The translations under genes and the position numbers were made by a program. Below, piece by piece: positions 12,700 to 23,998 of a DNA stretch of 64,000 bases. The DNA comes from Sclerotiophoma versabilis (Eukaryota; Ascomycota; Dothideomycetes; Pleosporales; Didymellaceae): the NCBI GenBank assembly GCA_012274445.1, contig JAAROD010000081.1, positions 1-64,000 of the forward strand, given 5' to 3'. Numbering within the stretch: the stretch's first letter is position 1; each line of letters begins with the position of its first letter. Under the pieces are notes generated by a model. The model did no database searches. It was not told where the DNA came from and saw only the letters and a program-made list of their open reading frames with translations.

Positions 12700-15600
12700 T
12701 ATACTTTAAGTTATAAACTATATAATAAATATATTATATAAAGAGTTAAGCTATAAATATTAGCTAAACTAAAATAAGAATAATAATTTCTAAGAAGAAA
12801 CTTATAAGTAGCTTATTCTAAATAAGAATTTTCTTTAGAACTTTATAGTTAGAGTATATCTTTTTTAATATCTACTTCTATAGATTTATGCCTTTATAAG
12901 TTATACTAAGAATTTTATTAAAATTCTTAAGCTCTTCTTTAACCTTAGCCTTATAGTCTAAGAAGTTAGTATAGTATCTAAGCTTATTACTAGGCTAAGA
13001 TAAAAGATCTTATATTATTACTAAATTTTAGTAGTAATAGAGAGTATACTTATTCTTAGTAGATACTAAGCTAGTAAAAAAGAAAGTATAGTACTTAGAA
13101 TTAGGCTAGATCTTATAAAAATAGTAAATAGTAGTAGTAGACTTAAAAGTCTTATAAGGAGCTTATAGAACTTAGAAATTAGTAACTAACTAGGTAGAAG
13201 AGGATATACTTAAAGAATAAAGAAATTATAGAACTTACTCTATAGTAGTAGTACTTCTTATACTTATACTTAGAATAAGTTAACTTATCTATATTAATAT
13301 TATAGAGCTAGTAGTTAAGAGTACACTAGGCGCAGCTAAAGAGGTTCTTAGGCTTAGGCTTATTATCTATTATATTACTAGAACTATTAATAGTAGTAGT
13401 AAGAGTGTTAAAATTAATCTTACTAAAAAGCTTATAATTAGAATTAGTAATAATATAGCTTAGTAGAGTAAAGAAATAGAGTAAGAATTTCTTACTAGGC
13501 TATAGTAAATAAGTAGTTAGTAAGTATTTAAGTAAAGGTATTATATATTATAAATACCTTTTAGAGTAAGAAAGCTACTACTATAAAGCTATAAATAGCC
13601 TTATAAGCTTCTACTTTACTAGAGAAAAGTACTATAATAAGAAAGATAAGTATAATAACTTATAGAACTAGTACTAGAGCTAGCTTTATACTTACTAGAG
13701 CCTACTATAGTAAGATAAGGTAAAAGTAAAGTATAGAAGAAGTAGAGTAGAAAAATAAGTAAAGAAGTATAATAGTAGTAGATAGGTATATAGAGAATAT
13801 AAGATTAGGCTAGTTAGTCTATTATTTTACTTTAAAAGTTTATTTATAAATATAGAAATAGTAGAAAGGTACTATAATAGGCTAGGCTCTAGACTAGTAC
13901 CTTAGCGCATAGAAGGCCTTAGGTACTCTAGCTAATTATACTCTAGCTCTATAGGTTCTTAGTAGAACTTTAGTAATTTTAGTTTCTATAATAGGCCCTC
14001 TAAACTCTCTAGACTAAAGCCTACCTTACTACTATAAAGGCTACTAGAAGATTATAGACTTTATAAACAGGTTCTATATACTTTCTACCTTCTAGTATAT
14101 ATATATAAGACTCTATACTAGTAGATAGATATTAAATTTATTTAGTTTCTACTTATATATAGCTCTTAGTAGCTAGCTTCTTATAAGTATAGCTATATCT
14201 AAATAGTATTATTTTAGTATATTTAGTAAATTAATCTACTATAATAAAGATTAAGTTATAGGTATATTCTATAATAGTATTCTTAAAGAGTAGTAGCTAT
14301 ATAATAAAATCTATTATAATATTTAACTATAGTACTATTAGTAGCTCTATTACTTATACTTCTTTATATTTAGTATATATACTATACTTATTCTATTAGT
14401 ACTATATATAGTTTCTAATAAACTTAGTAACTTTATTCTTTATATTAGAAAACTTATAGTATTACTTAATAAGTTCTATAGTATAGGTAATACTAGAGTA
14501 TCTATATAGTATATTATTATAATATCTTAAAATAACTTCTTCTTAAAGTTTTTCTAGTACTTACTCTAGAATATATTATTTCTACTAAACTTATATTACT
14601 AGGTTAAGCTACTATATTAGTTCTAATAACCTATTCTTATTAACTCTAAGAATAGTAAACTTATTAATTATTTTTTTACTTATAAAGTTATAGTATTAGC
14701 TAAGTATATCTACTCTACTGTTTTCTTTTTCTAGTATATATAAGATCTTAAACTTATATTAACTAAGTATTTCTAACTAGTATACTTATTATTAGTTTAG
14801 AACCTTAGTAGTAGTAAAATATACTAAGTTCTTATAATCTATATAGATAGTAAGTTCTAAGTAGCTTTCTATATATACTTTCTAATATTATAGTATATTA
14901 ATAATAGCTATAAGCTCTTTATTATATATATTATAGTATTCTTCTAGTACTATAAGCTTTCTTAAGTAGTAGGTAATTAGGTACTATTAACTATTTTATT
15001 CTTAAGTAATATATACTCTTAATACTAAATCTAAGGTATCTATCTTAAAGTATATAGGTTTACTACTTCTAAATATAATTAGTATAAGAGGCTCTATATA
15101 TACCTGCTTAAGTAACTAGAAAGTATTCTCTTATACTTATTTCTACCTAAAGAGTATATTCTTCTATATAAGTCTTATAAGTAGTAAGGCCTTTATAAAG
15201 TAGTCTTTAATAAAGTATTAGTTAAAGTTAATAAACCTAAGAAACTCTTAAATTCTCTTAACTATAGTAGGTATTAGCTAATCCTTTATAACTTAGATTT
15301 TCTTTTTACTTATCTTAACTCTATATCTTCTTATAATATAGCTAAGAAATTCTACTTCTTTCTTATACTATTTATACTTCTCTAGCTTTAGCCTAAGGTC
15401 TACTATTACTAAGTATTCTAATACTTATTATATATAAACCTTATATTCTTCTAGTATCTTACTATATACTAGAATATTATTAAGGTATACTACTACTATA
15501 ATATCTAGGTATACTTATAATATATTATTAATTAGTACTTACTATACTGCTAGTATATTAGTTAGCCTAAATAGTATAACTATATACTTATAGTAACTAT

Positions 15601-17800
15601 AATAGGTTCTAAACGCTGTTTTTTATTCTTTACCTTTCTTTATACGTATAAGGTTATATACTCTATATAAGTTAAGTATAGTAAAGAACTTTACTTCTAA
15701 TAGCTAGTTCTATAACTTAGATATATTAGGTAGTAGATAATAATTCTTAATAGTAATATTATTTAACTTCTAGTAGTTAATATAAAGCCTTAGCTTACTA
15801 TCTTTCTTTAGTATAAATAGAATAGAGAATTCTGCTAGAGATTTAGATTTTCTAATAAATTCTTTTATAAGGTTCTTTCTAATATACTTACGTAGTATCT
15901 TAAGCTCTTTCTTAGATAACTAATATATAGGCCTAAAGAGTAGTTCTTTCTCTTTCTTAAGTTTAATCTTATAATTCTAAGGTTAATACTTAGGTAGTAC
16001 TTTTATAGATAACTTTTCTTTAAATATCTAAGTATACTATCTATATATATCTAGTATATTAGAAGGTATACTCTTATTTTCCTTAACTATTATAGAGGGG
16101 CTTTCTTTGTCTATATAGTTAACTACTCTATTTTAGTATATTTTATATATTAAAGAGATATTATTAATCTTCTTCTTATCTACTAGCTGTAGTACGTGCT
16201 ATATAGGCTTTAATATATTAGTACTATATTTATATTATCTTAATAAAAGTCTTTTCTATATCTAGTTTATCTCTAGATTATACTTTTATAACTAGAGAAG
16301 TTCTAGTATAATATTATATATAGCCTTTATAAAGATATCTAGAGTAAATTTCTTATAGTACCTTTATATTTCTAGAAGAGCTACTATTACCTTATATATA
16401 ATATATAGCTCTTCTAGAATTAATTCTCTATTAGCTACTTAAAGTAAATAGGTATATTTCTTTATATATAGTATAAGGCCTACTTAGTATATTACTATCT
16501 AGAATATATAGTTTACCTATACTCTTAAGTTTAAGAGTACTAATAATACTACTTTATTTAACTTAATAAGTAGTCTAATAAGAAAGCTATCTCTAATAGT
16601 ATTAAAAGATTACTTAGTAGAGTATTCTTTTAGTGCTTACTTAAAAAAGTCTTCTTATTACTAAATCTATAAATAATCTTACTACCTTTATACAGCTTAT
16701 AGTTTAGGTTAAAGTAATACTACTAATATAGATTATAGTAGAAGCTATTAATAACTAATTATATATATATAATTTCCTAATAGTTATCTATACCTAGAAA
16801 GTATAGCTTAGAATACTTATTCTAGAGGTATATTTTATATATATTATTCTTATAATTATACTATTATTTTCTATATATAGTACTAGAAGTTAGAAACTAT
16901 CTCTTTCTAAGTTTCTCTAATTTATATATATAATAGGCGTTATATACATATACTATCTATAATAGCTTTCTATAATTTAGATTTTAGTAGTCTAAGGTAT
17001 ACTCTAGTTATAGGTTTAGAAGTAACACTAGCTTCCTATTAAAGTTAGGCTTATTTCTACTTTAGCTGTTTTTTACTTATTACTTAAGCTTCTATTATAT
17101 AGTATAGTTACTAGTATTAAGTTTATTAAAATTATATTTCTACTAATTCTATTAGAATTTACTTAGGTTATTAACCTATTATTATCCTATATAAGTTTAA
17201 AGTGCTATTTATTATAGTTTCTTATTAATACTTTTAGTAATCTAATTATAGTTCTTCTAGAAGGTAGTATTATTATCTTAGATTTCTTAGTATACTAGTT
17301 CTGTGTCTACGCGTTTATTAAACTTATATATATCTAGATTATACTAATTCTCTTTAGTATTAGAGGCGTAGATAATACCTCTATCTGCTTCTTATCTAGT
17401 AGTATTATATAGTTACTAGAATATTATAGGCTGCTTATACCTATGTACTTTTAGTTCTTACTTATATACTTATTCTATCTATACTAATAGTTATTCTATT
17501 AGGTTCTATAGATACTTCTACTATTTTTTTAACTCTTAGTATAGTATAGGTGCTTAGCTTTAGATATTCTATATATTCTTATTAGATAGTATAATATAAT
17601 TATTATTAGATTTAGTCTTAAAGTCTTCTATAAAACGTTCTATATTATTAGTAAGAATCTTTTATTTATTACTAGTATCTATATCTTTGCAGGTAAGTAT
17701 ATTAAGTTATTAAACTACCTTATTCTTTAATTAATAATCTTTAGTGTAGTAGCTCTGCTTGCTATAACTATAATAAGTTATACTAAACTTATCCTTTCTA
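12700..17800 (-). mobile_element. RIP-inactivated Ty3/Gypsy retrotransposon, minus strand
   Basis: Read on the minus strand, the same domain order appears with frequent stops. A CCHC knuckle with Cys changed to Tyr lies at about 17735-17790. Reverse transcriptase lies at about 15600-15940 (segments resembling LSKKELK, FILKKDSKLRLYINY and LNNITIKNYYLLP). RNase H lies downstream, and integrase at about 14170-14480 (IDFI and LIIVDQFTKY segments). The element faces the plus-strand Gypsy, so the two 3' ends meet near 12.65 kb. It is a different family member from its neighbour, because the conserved segments differ. No intact frame remains, so it is not autonomous. Confidence 0.82.
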
Positions 17801-17831
17801 TTACTACTCTTATTTTTCTAGTTCTATCTAG

Positions 17832-18075
17832 GTGTTAAAGTTATACTTTAGTTAAAGACTATAAGTACTAATTCTATTAGTTCTTAGGTATAAGCAGCGC
17901 GTAGTAGATTAGGTTAGATTATTACCTAGTAAAACACTATAATAATAGAGGTTAATAATAAGTAGTATAAAGTAGACTATCTAGCTTAAGAGTTAGGTTA
18001 AGATTCTAAAGATAAACTTAATTAATAAGGTTAAACATAGACTATAAGAGTTATATTCCTACTAACTATATACTT
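17832..18075. repeat. LTR-like direct repeat, copy A
   Basis: About 245 bp, starting TGTTAAAGTTATACTTTAG, is closely similar to 19211-19466. The shared core includes TAATAATAAGTAGTATA, TAGACTATCTAGCTTAAGAG and AGATTCTAAAGATAAACTTA. The TG start suggests an LTR. Copy A interrupts the minus-strand path from the gag core to the zinc knuckle, so it may be a solo LTR inserted in the element, or the downstream LTR of a short element. Confidence 0.65.
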
Positions 18076-18087
18076 ACTAGGAGATAA

Positions 18088-18207
18088 TACTTATTAATAA
18101 GTAACTAGAGTTAGTCTAATAAAATATATAGTATTACTTATTAATAAGTAGTAATATATAATACTTATTAATAAGTAAGTTATATATATTATACTTATTA
18201 ATAAGTA
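18088..18207. repeat. Four copies of the palindrome TACTTATTAATAAGTA
   Basis: The perfect 16-bp palindrome TACTTATTAATAAGTA occurs at 18088-18103, 18135-18150, 18162-18177 and 18192-18207. Each copy could form an 8-bp cruciform. The copies are identical although the surrounding DNA is heavily mutated. The spacers differ in length and sequence, so this is not a simple tandem array. Confidence 0.85.
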
Positions 18208-18489
18208 TATTATATAACTATATAAAAGAAGATTCTTCCTAGCTCTACCTCTAGCTTATAGATAAGAGCTGTAGTTAGCTACTTAATTACTATACTACTT
18301 TATCTGCACAGGATTATAATACTAGGTTCTAGTTCTTAATTAATATTAGATAAGTCTATAGCCTCTAGTCTGTAGTAACTACTACTAGTACTATTATATA
18401 CCTAGCGTCTAGTGTTTAGCTAGTAGTAACTACTTCTATAGTTCTCTTAGTTAAGGTTATTATACTATAGATTATATAGAAATAGGTAA

Positions 18490-19170
18490 GTAGTATAAGC
18501 TACTGCTTATGCATATAGGTTCTTTTATAATTCCTGTTATAGTTTATATAGCTTAATATTAATATTAATTACTATATTAACTAGAGAGTTAAAGTTATTA
18601 GTAGATATAGTAGTTTATATTAATTTCTTTTTAACTCTTAGTTTTAATTCTTATTAGAATATTATTATTAATATAGTGTTGTCCTAGCTAGTGTACGTAG
18701 CTAGCTGCTAAAACTTAGTAGTATAGTTAGTAGCTAACATAGTTTGCTTAATATGTTAGATATTATAATATATAATAGTTAGTTTATTATAGACTCTAAA
18801 TACTTCGCGTATCTATTTCTTAAATAGGTTAAAGTCTTTAATCTATGTATTAATATTAGTAGATATTTCTTCTCTATAGTAATATTAGATAAAGAGTTTA
18901 ATTTATATAAATATATAATTCTTTATAAATATAGAAATAAGTATTATATATTTCTCTTTAGAGATGTATTCTCTCTAGAATATAAAGAAGAGGTTAAATT
19001 TAATAAGCTAGTTTTCTAGTTTCTTATAAGTACTATTAAAGGTCTTAGGCTTAGCTACTAGGTATATACTTATAAATATAGAGGCTGTTATACCTCTATT
19101 TAATTCTTTATCTATATTAAGGTTATTATTAATATAGTTACGTAACGTGTTAGAGTTACTAGAGGTAGTA
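18490..19170 (-). pseudogene. Degraded retrotransposon gag
   Basis: The minus strand reads as a gag-type protein through a handful of stops. Segments resemble DFNLFKK-IREVFRVYNK, TNYTTKFQQLATYTS and LVNIVININ-KLYKLQQEL, typical of Ty3/Gypsy gag proteins of dothideomycetes. It lies between the two LTR-like repeats. It is either the N-terminal part of the minus-strand Gypsy whose knuckle is near 17.75 kb, or the only coding part of a short non-autonomous element. Confidence 0.65.
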
Positions 19171-19210
19171 TAGGATTCTAAAGTAGTACTTATCTTTAGA
19201 GGTATTTAAA

Positions 19211-19466
19211 GTATTAAAGTTATACTTTTAAGCAAAGCTTATAAGTACTATTTATATTAGTTCTTAGAGATAAGCACTAGTATAGAAAGGTCTATAAGAG
19301 TTAGAGTTATTACCTAGTAAAATACTATAATAATAGAGAGTAATAATAAGTAGTATAGAGTAGACTATCTAGCTTAAGAGTTAGAGTTAAGATTCTAAAG
19401 ATAAACTTAATTAACTAAGTTAAATATAAACTATAAGAGTTATATTCTTACTAACTATATACTAAT
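19211..19466. repeat. LTR-like direct repeat, copy B
   Basis: This is the partner of the repeat at 17832-18075, in the same orientation and about 1.38 kb further on. It starts TATTAAAGTTATAC where copy A starts TGTTAAAG, a change RIP would make. On the minus strand it lies just upstream of the gag remnant, the position of a 5' LTR. Confidence 0.65.
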
Positions 19467-19639
19467 AAATATTCTATATAGGTTCTAATATTCTAGAGTT
19501 ATTCTAACCTAGCACACTATAGAATATTATAAGATTCTCTAGAATATATATAATATATTCTATTATAGCGTTCTACTAAGAGATTAGAATAGGTAGAGTT
19601 GCGTATTATTAGTTTCTGTATTACTAACCTTCTTAAAAA

Positions 19640-20560
19640 CTATTAGGTTATCTCTAAGTATTATTAATTCTTCTTTCTCTTATCTTCTACTATGCTGCCT
19701 CTTAAGGTTTATAATATTAAGTCTCTATATACTTAATAAAGTGCTTTAGCTAGTTAACTCTAAGCTTATTAGTAGTCTAGCTATTATTACTAACTCTAAT
19801 AGCCTAGTTATATAGAACCTTATCTTCCTTATACTAAGTAGATAGGTAGTACTAGCTAGTAAAGATAATAAAGAGTAGGATTACCTAGCTAGCAGCGTTA
19901 ATACTCTAGATTAATATTATCTACTTATAATTACTAGGCTAAACAGCCTTTAGTTAGCCTCTTCTCTCTAACTCTATTATAATAAGCTAAGTTATAATCT
20001 TACCTATTATAAAGCCTACCTTATTAAAGTTATAGATATTATTATTATATATACTATACCTAGCCTTAGTCTACTCTATAAGCTTAAACTAGCTCTTAAT
20101 TAATATAGGATTCTTATAGAGAGCTCTCTGCCTATTATATACTTAATTAAAATATATTATAAGACTATTAGTACGCTTAATAAAGTTATATAGCTAGTAG
20201 ACACTAACCTAACCTGTACTATGCGCAGCTAGTAGCTTGTTAGCTATACTACGTACAGTAGCGTAGGTAGGCGCAAATCTACGTTAATCTAAGTCTAGTA
20301 TATATCTAACAATTACCTCCTCCTCTACCTAGGTAAGTTTCTTTAAGTTAGGCTAGTAATTGCGTTAGGTAGGCTTTTTAGCGCGTTAGTTACGCAGCGT
20401 AGATTCAGGAACATTAAAGGTTGTAGCAGCATGTCTGCTACTTTTAATTTAGTTAGTATTAAGAGAGAAGATAGCAAGCTGAATATCTCCTTTATTTAAA
20501 GAGTTTTAAGTAGTAGTACGTGGAGCTATTGTACGTTAAGATGAAATAGGTGAGCAAACT
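19640..20560 (-). mobile_element. RIP-mutated Fot1/pogo transposase relic
   Basis: On the minus strand, beginning near 20560, a pogo/Fot1 transposase can be read through stops. First comes an N-terminal helix-turn-helix segment (GDIQLAIFSLN, then RHAATTFNVPESTLRN). A CENP-B-type segment follows (EEVIVRYILDLD, FAPTYATVRSIANKLLAAH), then the start of the DDE domain (YNFNKVGF, where Asp and Glu are mutated). The C-terminal half is poorer. Stops replace Gln, Trp and Arg codons as RIP would do. The element forms the inner edge of the TA-rich block. Confidence 0.8.
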
Positions 20561-21281
20561 TAGTAGGGTGCGCGACTTGCTTGTATGCGCGACTCACTTA
20601 TAAAACACGTTAGCAGATAAAGAGAGCTAGATGTACACCAACTATAAAAGCAATCCTCACTAAAAACCTTGTAATTAAAGGAACAATCAAGCCACACAAC
20701 AATACCTAAACGCTAGTGTTTCCTGTTATGGCTTCCGCAGCTAAGCCTACATATATTGCTATTAACATAACAGCATCACAAGCTAGTATTGAAGCTAGCA
20801 TAGTAAAGTTTTCCTAGGAAATGTTGCTGTACTAGTTATGCTTACACCAATAACCACACAGTACGAGAATCTCAATTAAACTCATATACTGTTATTAAAT
20901 GGCCAGATTAAAGCTTGCCATGCACTCATCGCTTTCTGATACGTGATCATTTAAGCCTGAATTGAGAATGCCTGCAACAAAGGTCGTAGTACACAGGTCC
21001 GTGGTGTGAGAAAGCGCGAAACAAATTACCATTTGCAAGCTGTTTCTAAAAAGCTCATTCAATGCTTTCATCCACGATGTCTGCCGGCACAGGGGTATTC
21101 TATCTAACATCGCAAAACTCTATAGGAAAGAGATGTAAGAGTGAGCAGATTCCCCCCAACAACTTCTTGCCTATCATCACACAGTCACTACAGTCATTTC
21201 TGACCTATACACTCTTTTTAACACTTTAAGTTAATCATCCTAGAACCTTTGTTACTTCTATCAGTCTATCTTCTCACGAAT
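20560..21281. other. Compositional boundary, no gene seen
   Basis: Base composition changes within a few tens of bases near 20.56-20.64 kb, from TA-saturated to balanced sequence. I see no convincing gene here. A 71-codon minus-strand frame at 20895-21110 has no recognisable features. The promoter of the secreted protein starting at 21282 must lie in the last few hundred bases. Confidence 0.6.
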
Positions 21282-21584
21282 ATGCGTTTCTCTACTTCCA
21301 TCGCTTTCGCCATCATGGCCGCCAGTGCTATTGCCGCTCCGGCTACAGCTCTGACTCCGTCAGAGCTTACGCCAGCCGATTTAGCCGACATGAAAAGATT
21401 TTGCGGAGGATTAAACATCATCTGCACGTATGGAAACGGTATTGGCAGCTGCGTGGTTCCCTGCGTCACCAAGTGTCGATGCCCGCCTGACTGGAACAAG
21501 GGTGGTGTTACAGGCCACAATGTTCAGAGCCAGTGTGGATTCCTTGGTGCATTTAATGGCGAGGAACAGTGCTTCCAGCAGTAG
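21282..21584 (+). CDS. Small secreted cysteine-rich protein (effector candidate)
   Basis: This 100-residue protein has a clear signal peptide (MRFSTSIAFAIMAASAIAAP) with a likely cut after the AIA or ATA motif. The mature part is about 75-80 residues and contains eight cysteines, enough for four disulfides. The order includes a CVVPCVTKCRC cluster in the middle and a C-terminal QCGFLG...EEQC. The frame is also open for 11 codons upstream, but the Met at 21282 begins the signal peptide. The gene is intronless and unrelated to any family I recognise. Size, cysteine density and position beside RIP-degraded repeats fit fungal effectors or antifungal-type peptides. That role is inferred, not shown. 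Confidence 0.75.
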   Translation: MRFSTSIAFAIMAASAIAAPATALTPSELTPADLADMKRFCGGLNIICTYGNGIGSCVVPCVTKCRCPPDWNKGGVTGHNVQSQCGFLGAFNGEEQCFQQ

Positions 21585-21799
21585 TTTATGATGCACAGAG
21601 CAAAAGCGGATATAGAGGCGCAAGAAACTGGGGAGAAAACTGGCGAATTAGAAAGAAGGTGGCATTATCAGACAGTTGTTTGGTTTGAATACGCATGTCT
21701 CATGTGTGTTCTTCAGGTTCTGTACGACATAGGGGCCAATCTAGCAACACAAGATAATATGATGAATAGTGCCCATCTCCTATGCCTTTACAAAGCGTG

Positions 21800-23070
21800 A
21801 CTATTTGGATAATATTGACGTGCTAGAACAGCTGCACGACGCGATAGCTACTCTAACAAAGCTATACTTACCAATCATGAATGGGAGTTCTTTGCTCGGT
21901 GTACAAAGAAGCTAGAAGCGCAAGAACTTGACCCCACACCGAGCAATGTGCGGAAACTGGCCAACCAGCTGGCCGCTGCGTGAGGTGATGGGCGGAAGAA
22001 AATTCAGATTCGTTGCTCGAAAATCTACCGCTGAAATTCAGTCCACTGGACAAAGGAATCACCAGAAGATTATGTGTAGTAATCCGGCTATCATCATTCC
22101 CGAGTTTGCTCTTGTACGCAAAGTTAAAGCCAAGTGCAGTATCCTAGACAAAGATACCTACAACATTAACAAGACAAGCGTTTAAATAGGCGTTATGGGG
22201 CGTGCCAAAGTAGCCTCTGCGTTCGAGAAACATGTGAAACCACTAGGGTTACAGTCTGACAGCTGTCAGTCAGTAACACTGACTGCTGGTGTCAACGCAC
22301 TAGGCTAGACGATCCGACCTTTTGGTGTCTTCAAAGCCAAGAACCACGACCAGGTCTAGTACTATAATGTTTCTAAAGACTAGAGGACAAGTATTGGCAA
22401 CGATTGAAGAATTAAGTGTGACCTTGGTTTTCCGTGGTCGCATCATTTAATCCAACATACAGGGGCTCAGAAAGATGGGGGTTACCGGCTGCTTATCATT
22501 GACGGCTACGAGAGTAACAAGTCACGCGCCTTCCAGGATTTCTGTGAGCAACATAACATTATAACCCTATGCATGGCCTCACACAACTTCCATATCCTGC
22601 AGCTACGTGACTTGGGTTTTCTTGCACCGTTGAAGCAGACCTACTGGTAAGAGATCAGTGGCTTCGCAAACAGCCACGTTACCAGCATTAATCAAGCATT
22701 CCCAGCTTTCTCTAAGCAGGTGTAATCGAGTGTATTTACGGAGTACCCTTCCTAGCTTTAAAGCAACTGTATTAAGTCTACACGGCCTAGTAGTAATGCT
22801 ATTAAAGCCTGAAGTAACACTTCGCACACCCACGCCGCTTTAACTGGGGAACCCAATCTGGCAGCCCAAAACACCGAGTAACGGCCGCGAAACAGACGCT
22901 AAATCTACAGCTATCTCAGGCCGTATTCAACTGCAGAAACTCGCCACCGGAATACATTAGTGAAACGGGTTAAGAGTTTAGAGAAGAAGCACGAGTAGCC
23001 AACTTGGAACGGACAAACAAGACCGTCACTAGTTGGCCTTCACTTTAATTCTGCTCTTTTGCATACCAAG
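21800..23070 (+). mobile_element. Degenerate Fot1/pogo transposase relic
   Basis: Plus-strand segments in shifting frames match a pogo/Fot1 DDE transposase in order. They are a DNA-binding part at about 21880-22000, a VKAKCSILDKDTYNINKT segment at about 22120-22180 (the family has D and E where N and K stand), then GGYRLLIIDGYESNKS and EQHNIITLCMASHNFHILQ at about 22480-22600, and a C-terminal LRTPTP-type tail to about 23060. Several frameshifts and stops break it. Composition is balanced, unlike the TA-rich pogo copy at 19.6-20.6 kb, so this copy decayed mainly by ordinary mutation or escaped heavy RIP. It also explains the small open frames between 21588 and 22843. Confidence 0.8.
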
Positions 23071-23074
23071 TTAG

Positions 23075-23320
23075 TTGTTTGCTTTCTTCTTTTTGTTCTT
23101 CCCGCTTGATCATGCCTTCGTTATGCTGGGCCTCAGCTACTATCAACACGACAAGAGCCCCCTGGAGCATTGTATTATCGCAGGAGGCGCTTTTGATCTT
23201 ATCTATGCCTTGATAGTCTGGTGTAATGCTTTTGCTAGTATTGTGGATACCTCGGACGGGTTAGTACTATGTGCCATCCTCTTAAGACGAGCGGACAGAC
23301 TGTGCTGTTGGCCAAAGCTT
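23075..23320 (+). pseudogene. Fragment of a GPR1/FUN34/YaaH (Ato) transporter
   Basis: The frame at 23075-23380 reads a hydrophobic segment, then HCIIAGGAFDLIYALIVWCN and AFASIVDTSDG. This resembles the last transmembrane helices and the AWYNALAGIAD-type signature of acetate/ammonium transporters of the Ato family. Intact family members are about 250-300 residues with six helices. Here only the final third is seen, the signature Tyr is Cys, and the frame diverges after about 23320. No upstream transporter part was found, so this is a truncated relic. Confidence 0.5.
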
Positions 23321-23380
23321 GTCTACCCTCTTAGTCGGTCAATCTATTCTAAGAGGCTCTTGCGCGATGATTCCATCTAG

Positions 23381-23998
23381 TAATCAATGCCACACAGGGC
23401 GCTTTGCTGCTCTTTACTCTTGCTCAGCAGATATATTCCTTTAGTGGTGATTAATCCCGGTCCGTGATGGCTATTTGAAAGATTGACTCGCTAGTCGATA
23501 TCATAGCATCTTTGTACCTTCTTCGCCTTACAGTCAGCGTTCTTACATATACGCTATCGTCCAATCTACAATCCTGTAGAGAGTAAGTAATGCGACCTTA
23601 TTTTAAAGTTTACTACGAACCGCAAATGTCGTCCCTCTATTTACATATTGTGGAGGATTTGAGAAACTCAAGAGTGTATGTTCAGGTAACTGATACAATA
23701 GACTACTAATCTTCTCTAAGATCAGATAAAGTAACTATATATATGCAGAGCATTAGAGCATAGTTTGTTCTGCACTGAGAGAGCTCAAAAGCTAAGTATT
23801 ATGTGCTCTCTACCTTAGGCATATGCTCTCTTCTGCTCTGCCGCGACACATATTCACTGTCCGCCATAATATCCAAATGACAGTGCGCAGCATGATAAGG
23901 CGTATAATGTCGCCCACAACACAGGACTCGTTAAGAGCTTGTGAAGTGGCTCCATGGGTATGAGGTTGGTATGTAGGATATGTTACAGGCCGAATAGG
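23381..23998. other. Intergenic, nothing recognised
   Basis: There is no supported coding frame and no RNA gene. The sequence is moderately AT-rich, with a TATATATATGC stretch near 23735-23745 and several short GCTCTC repeats around 23780-23845. Confidence 0.5.
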
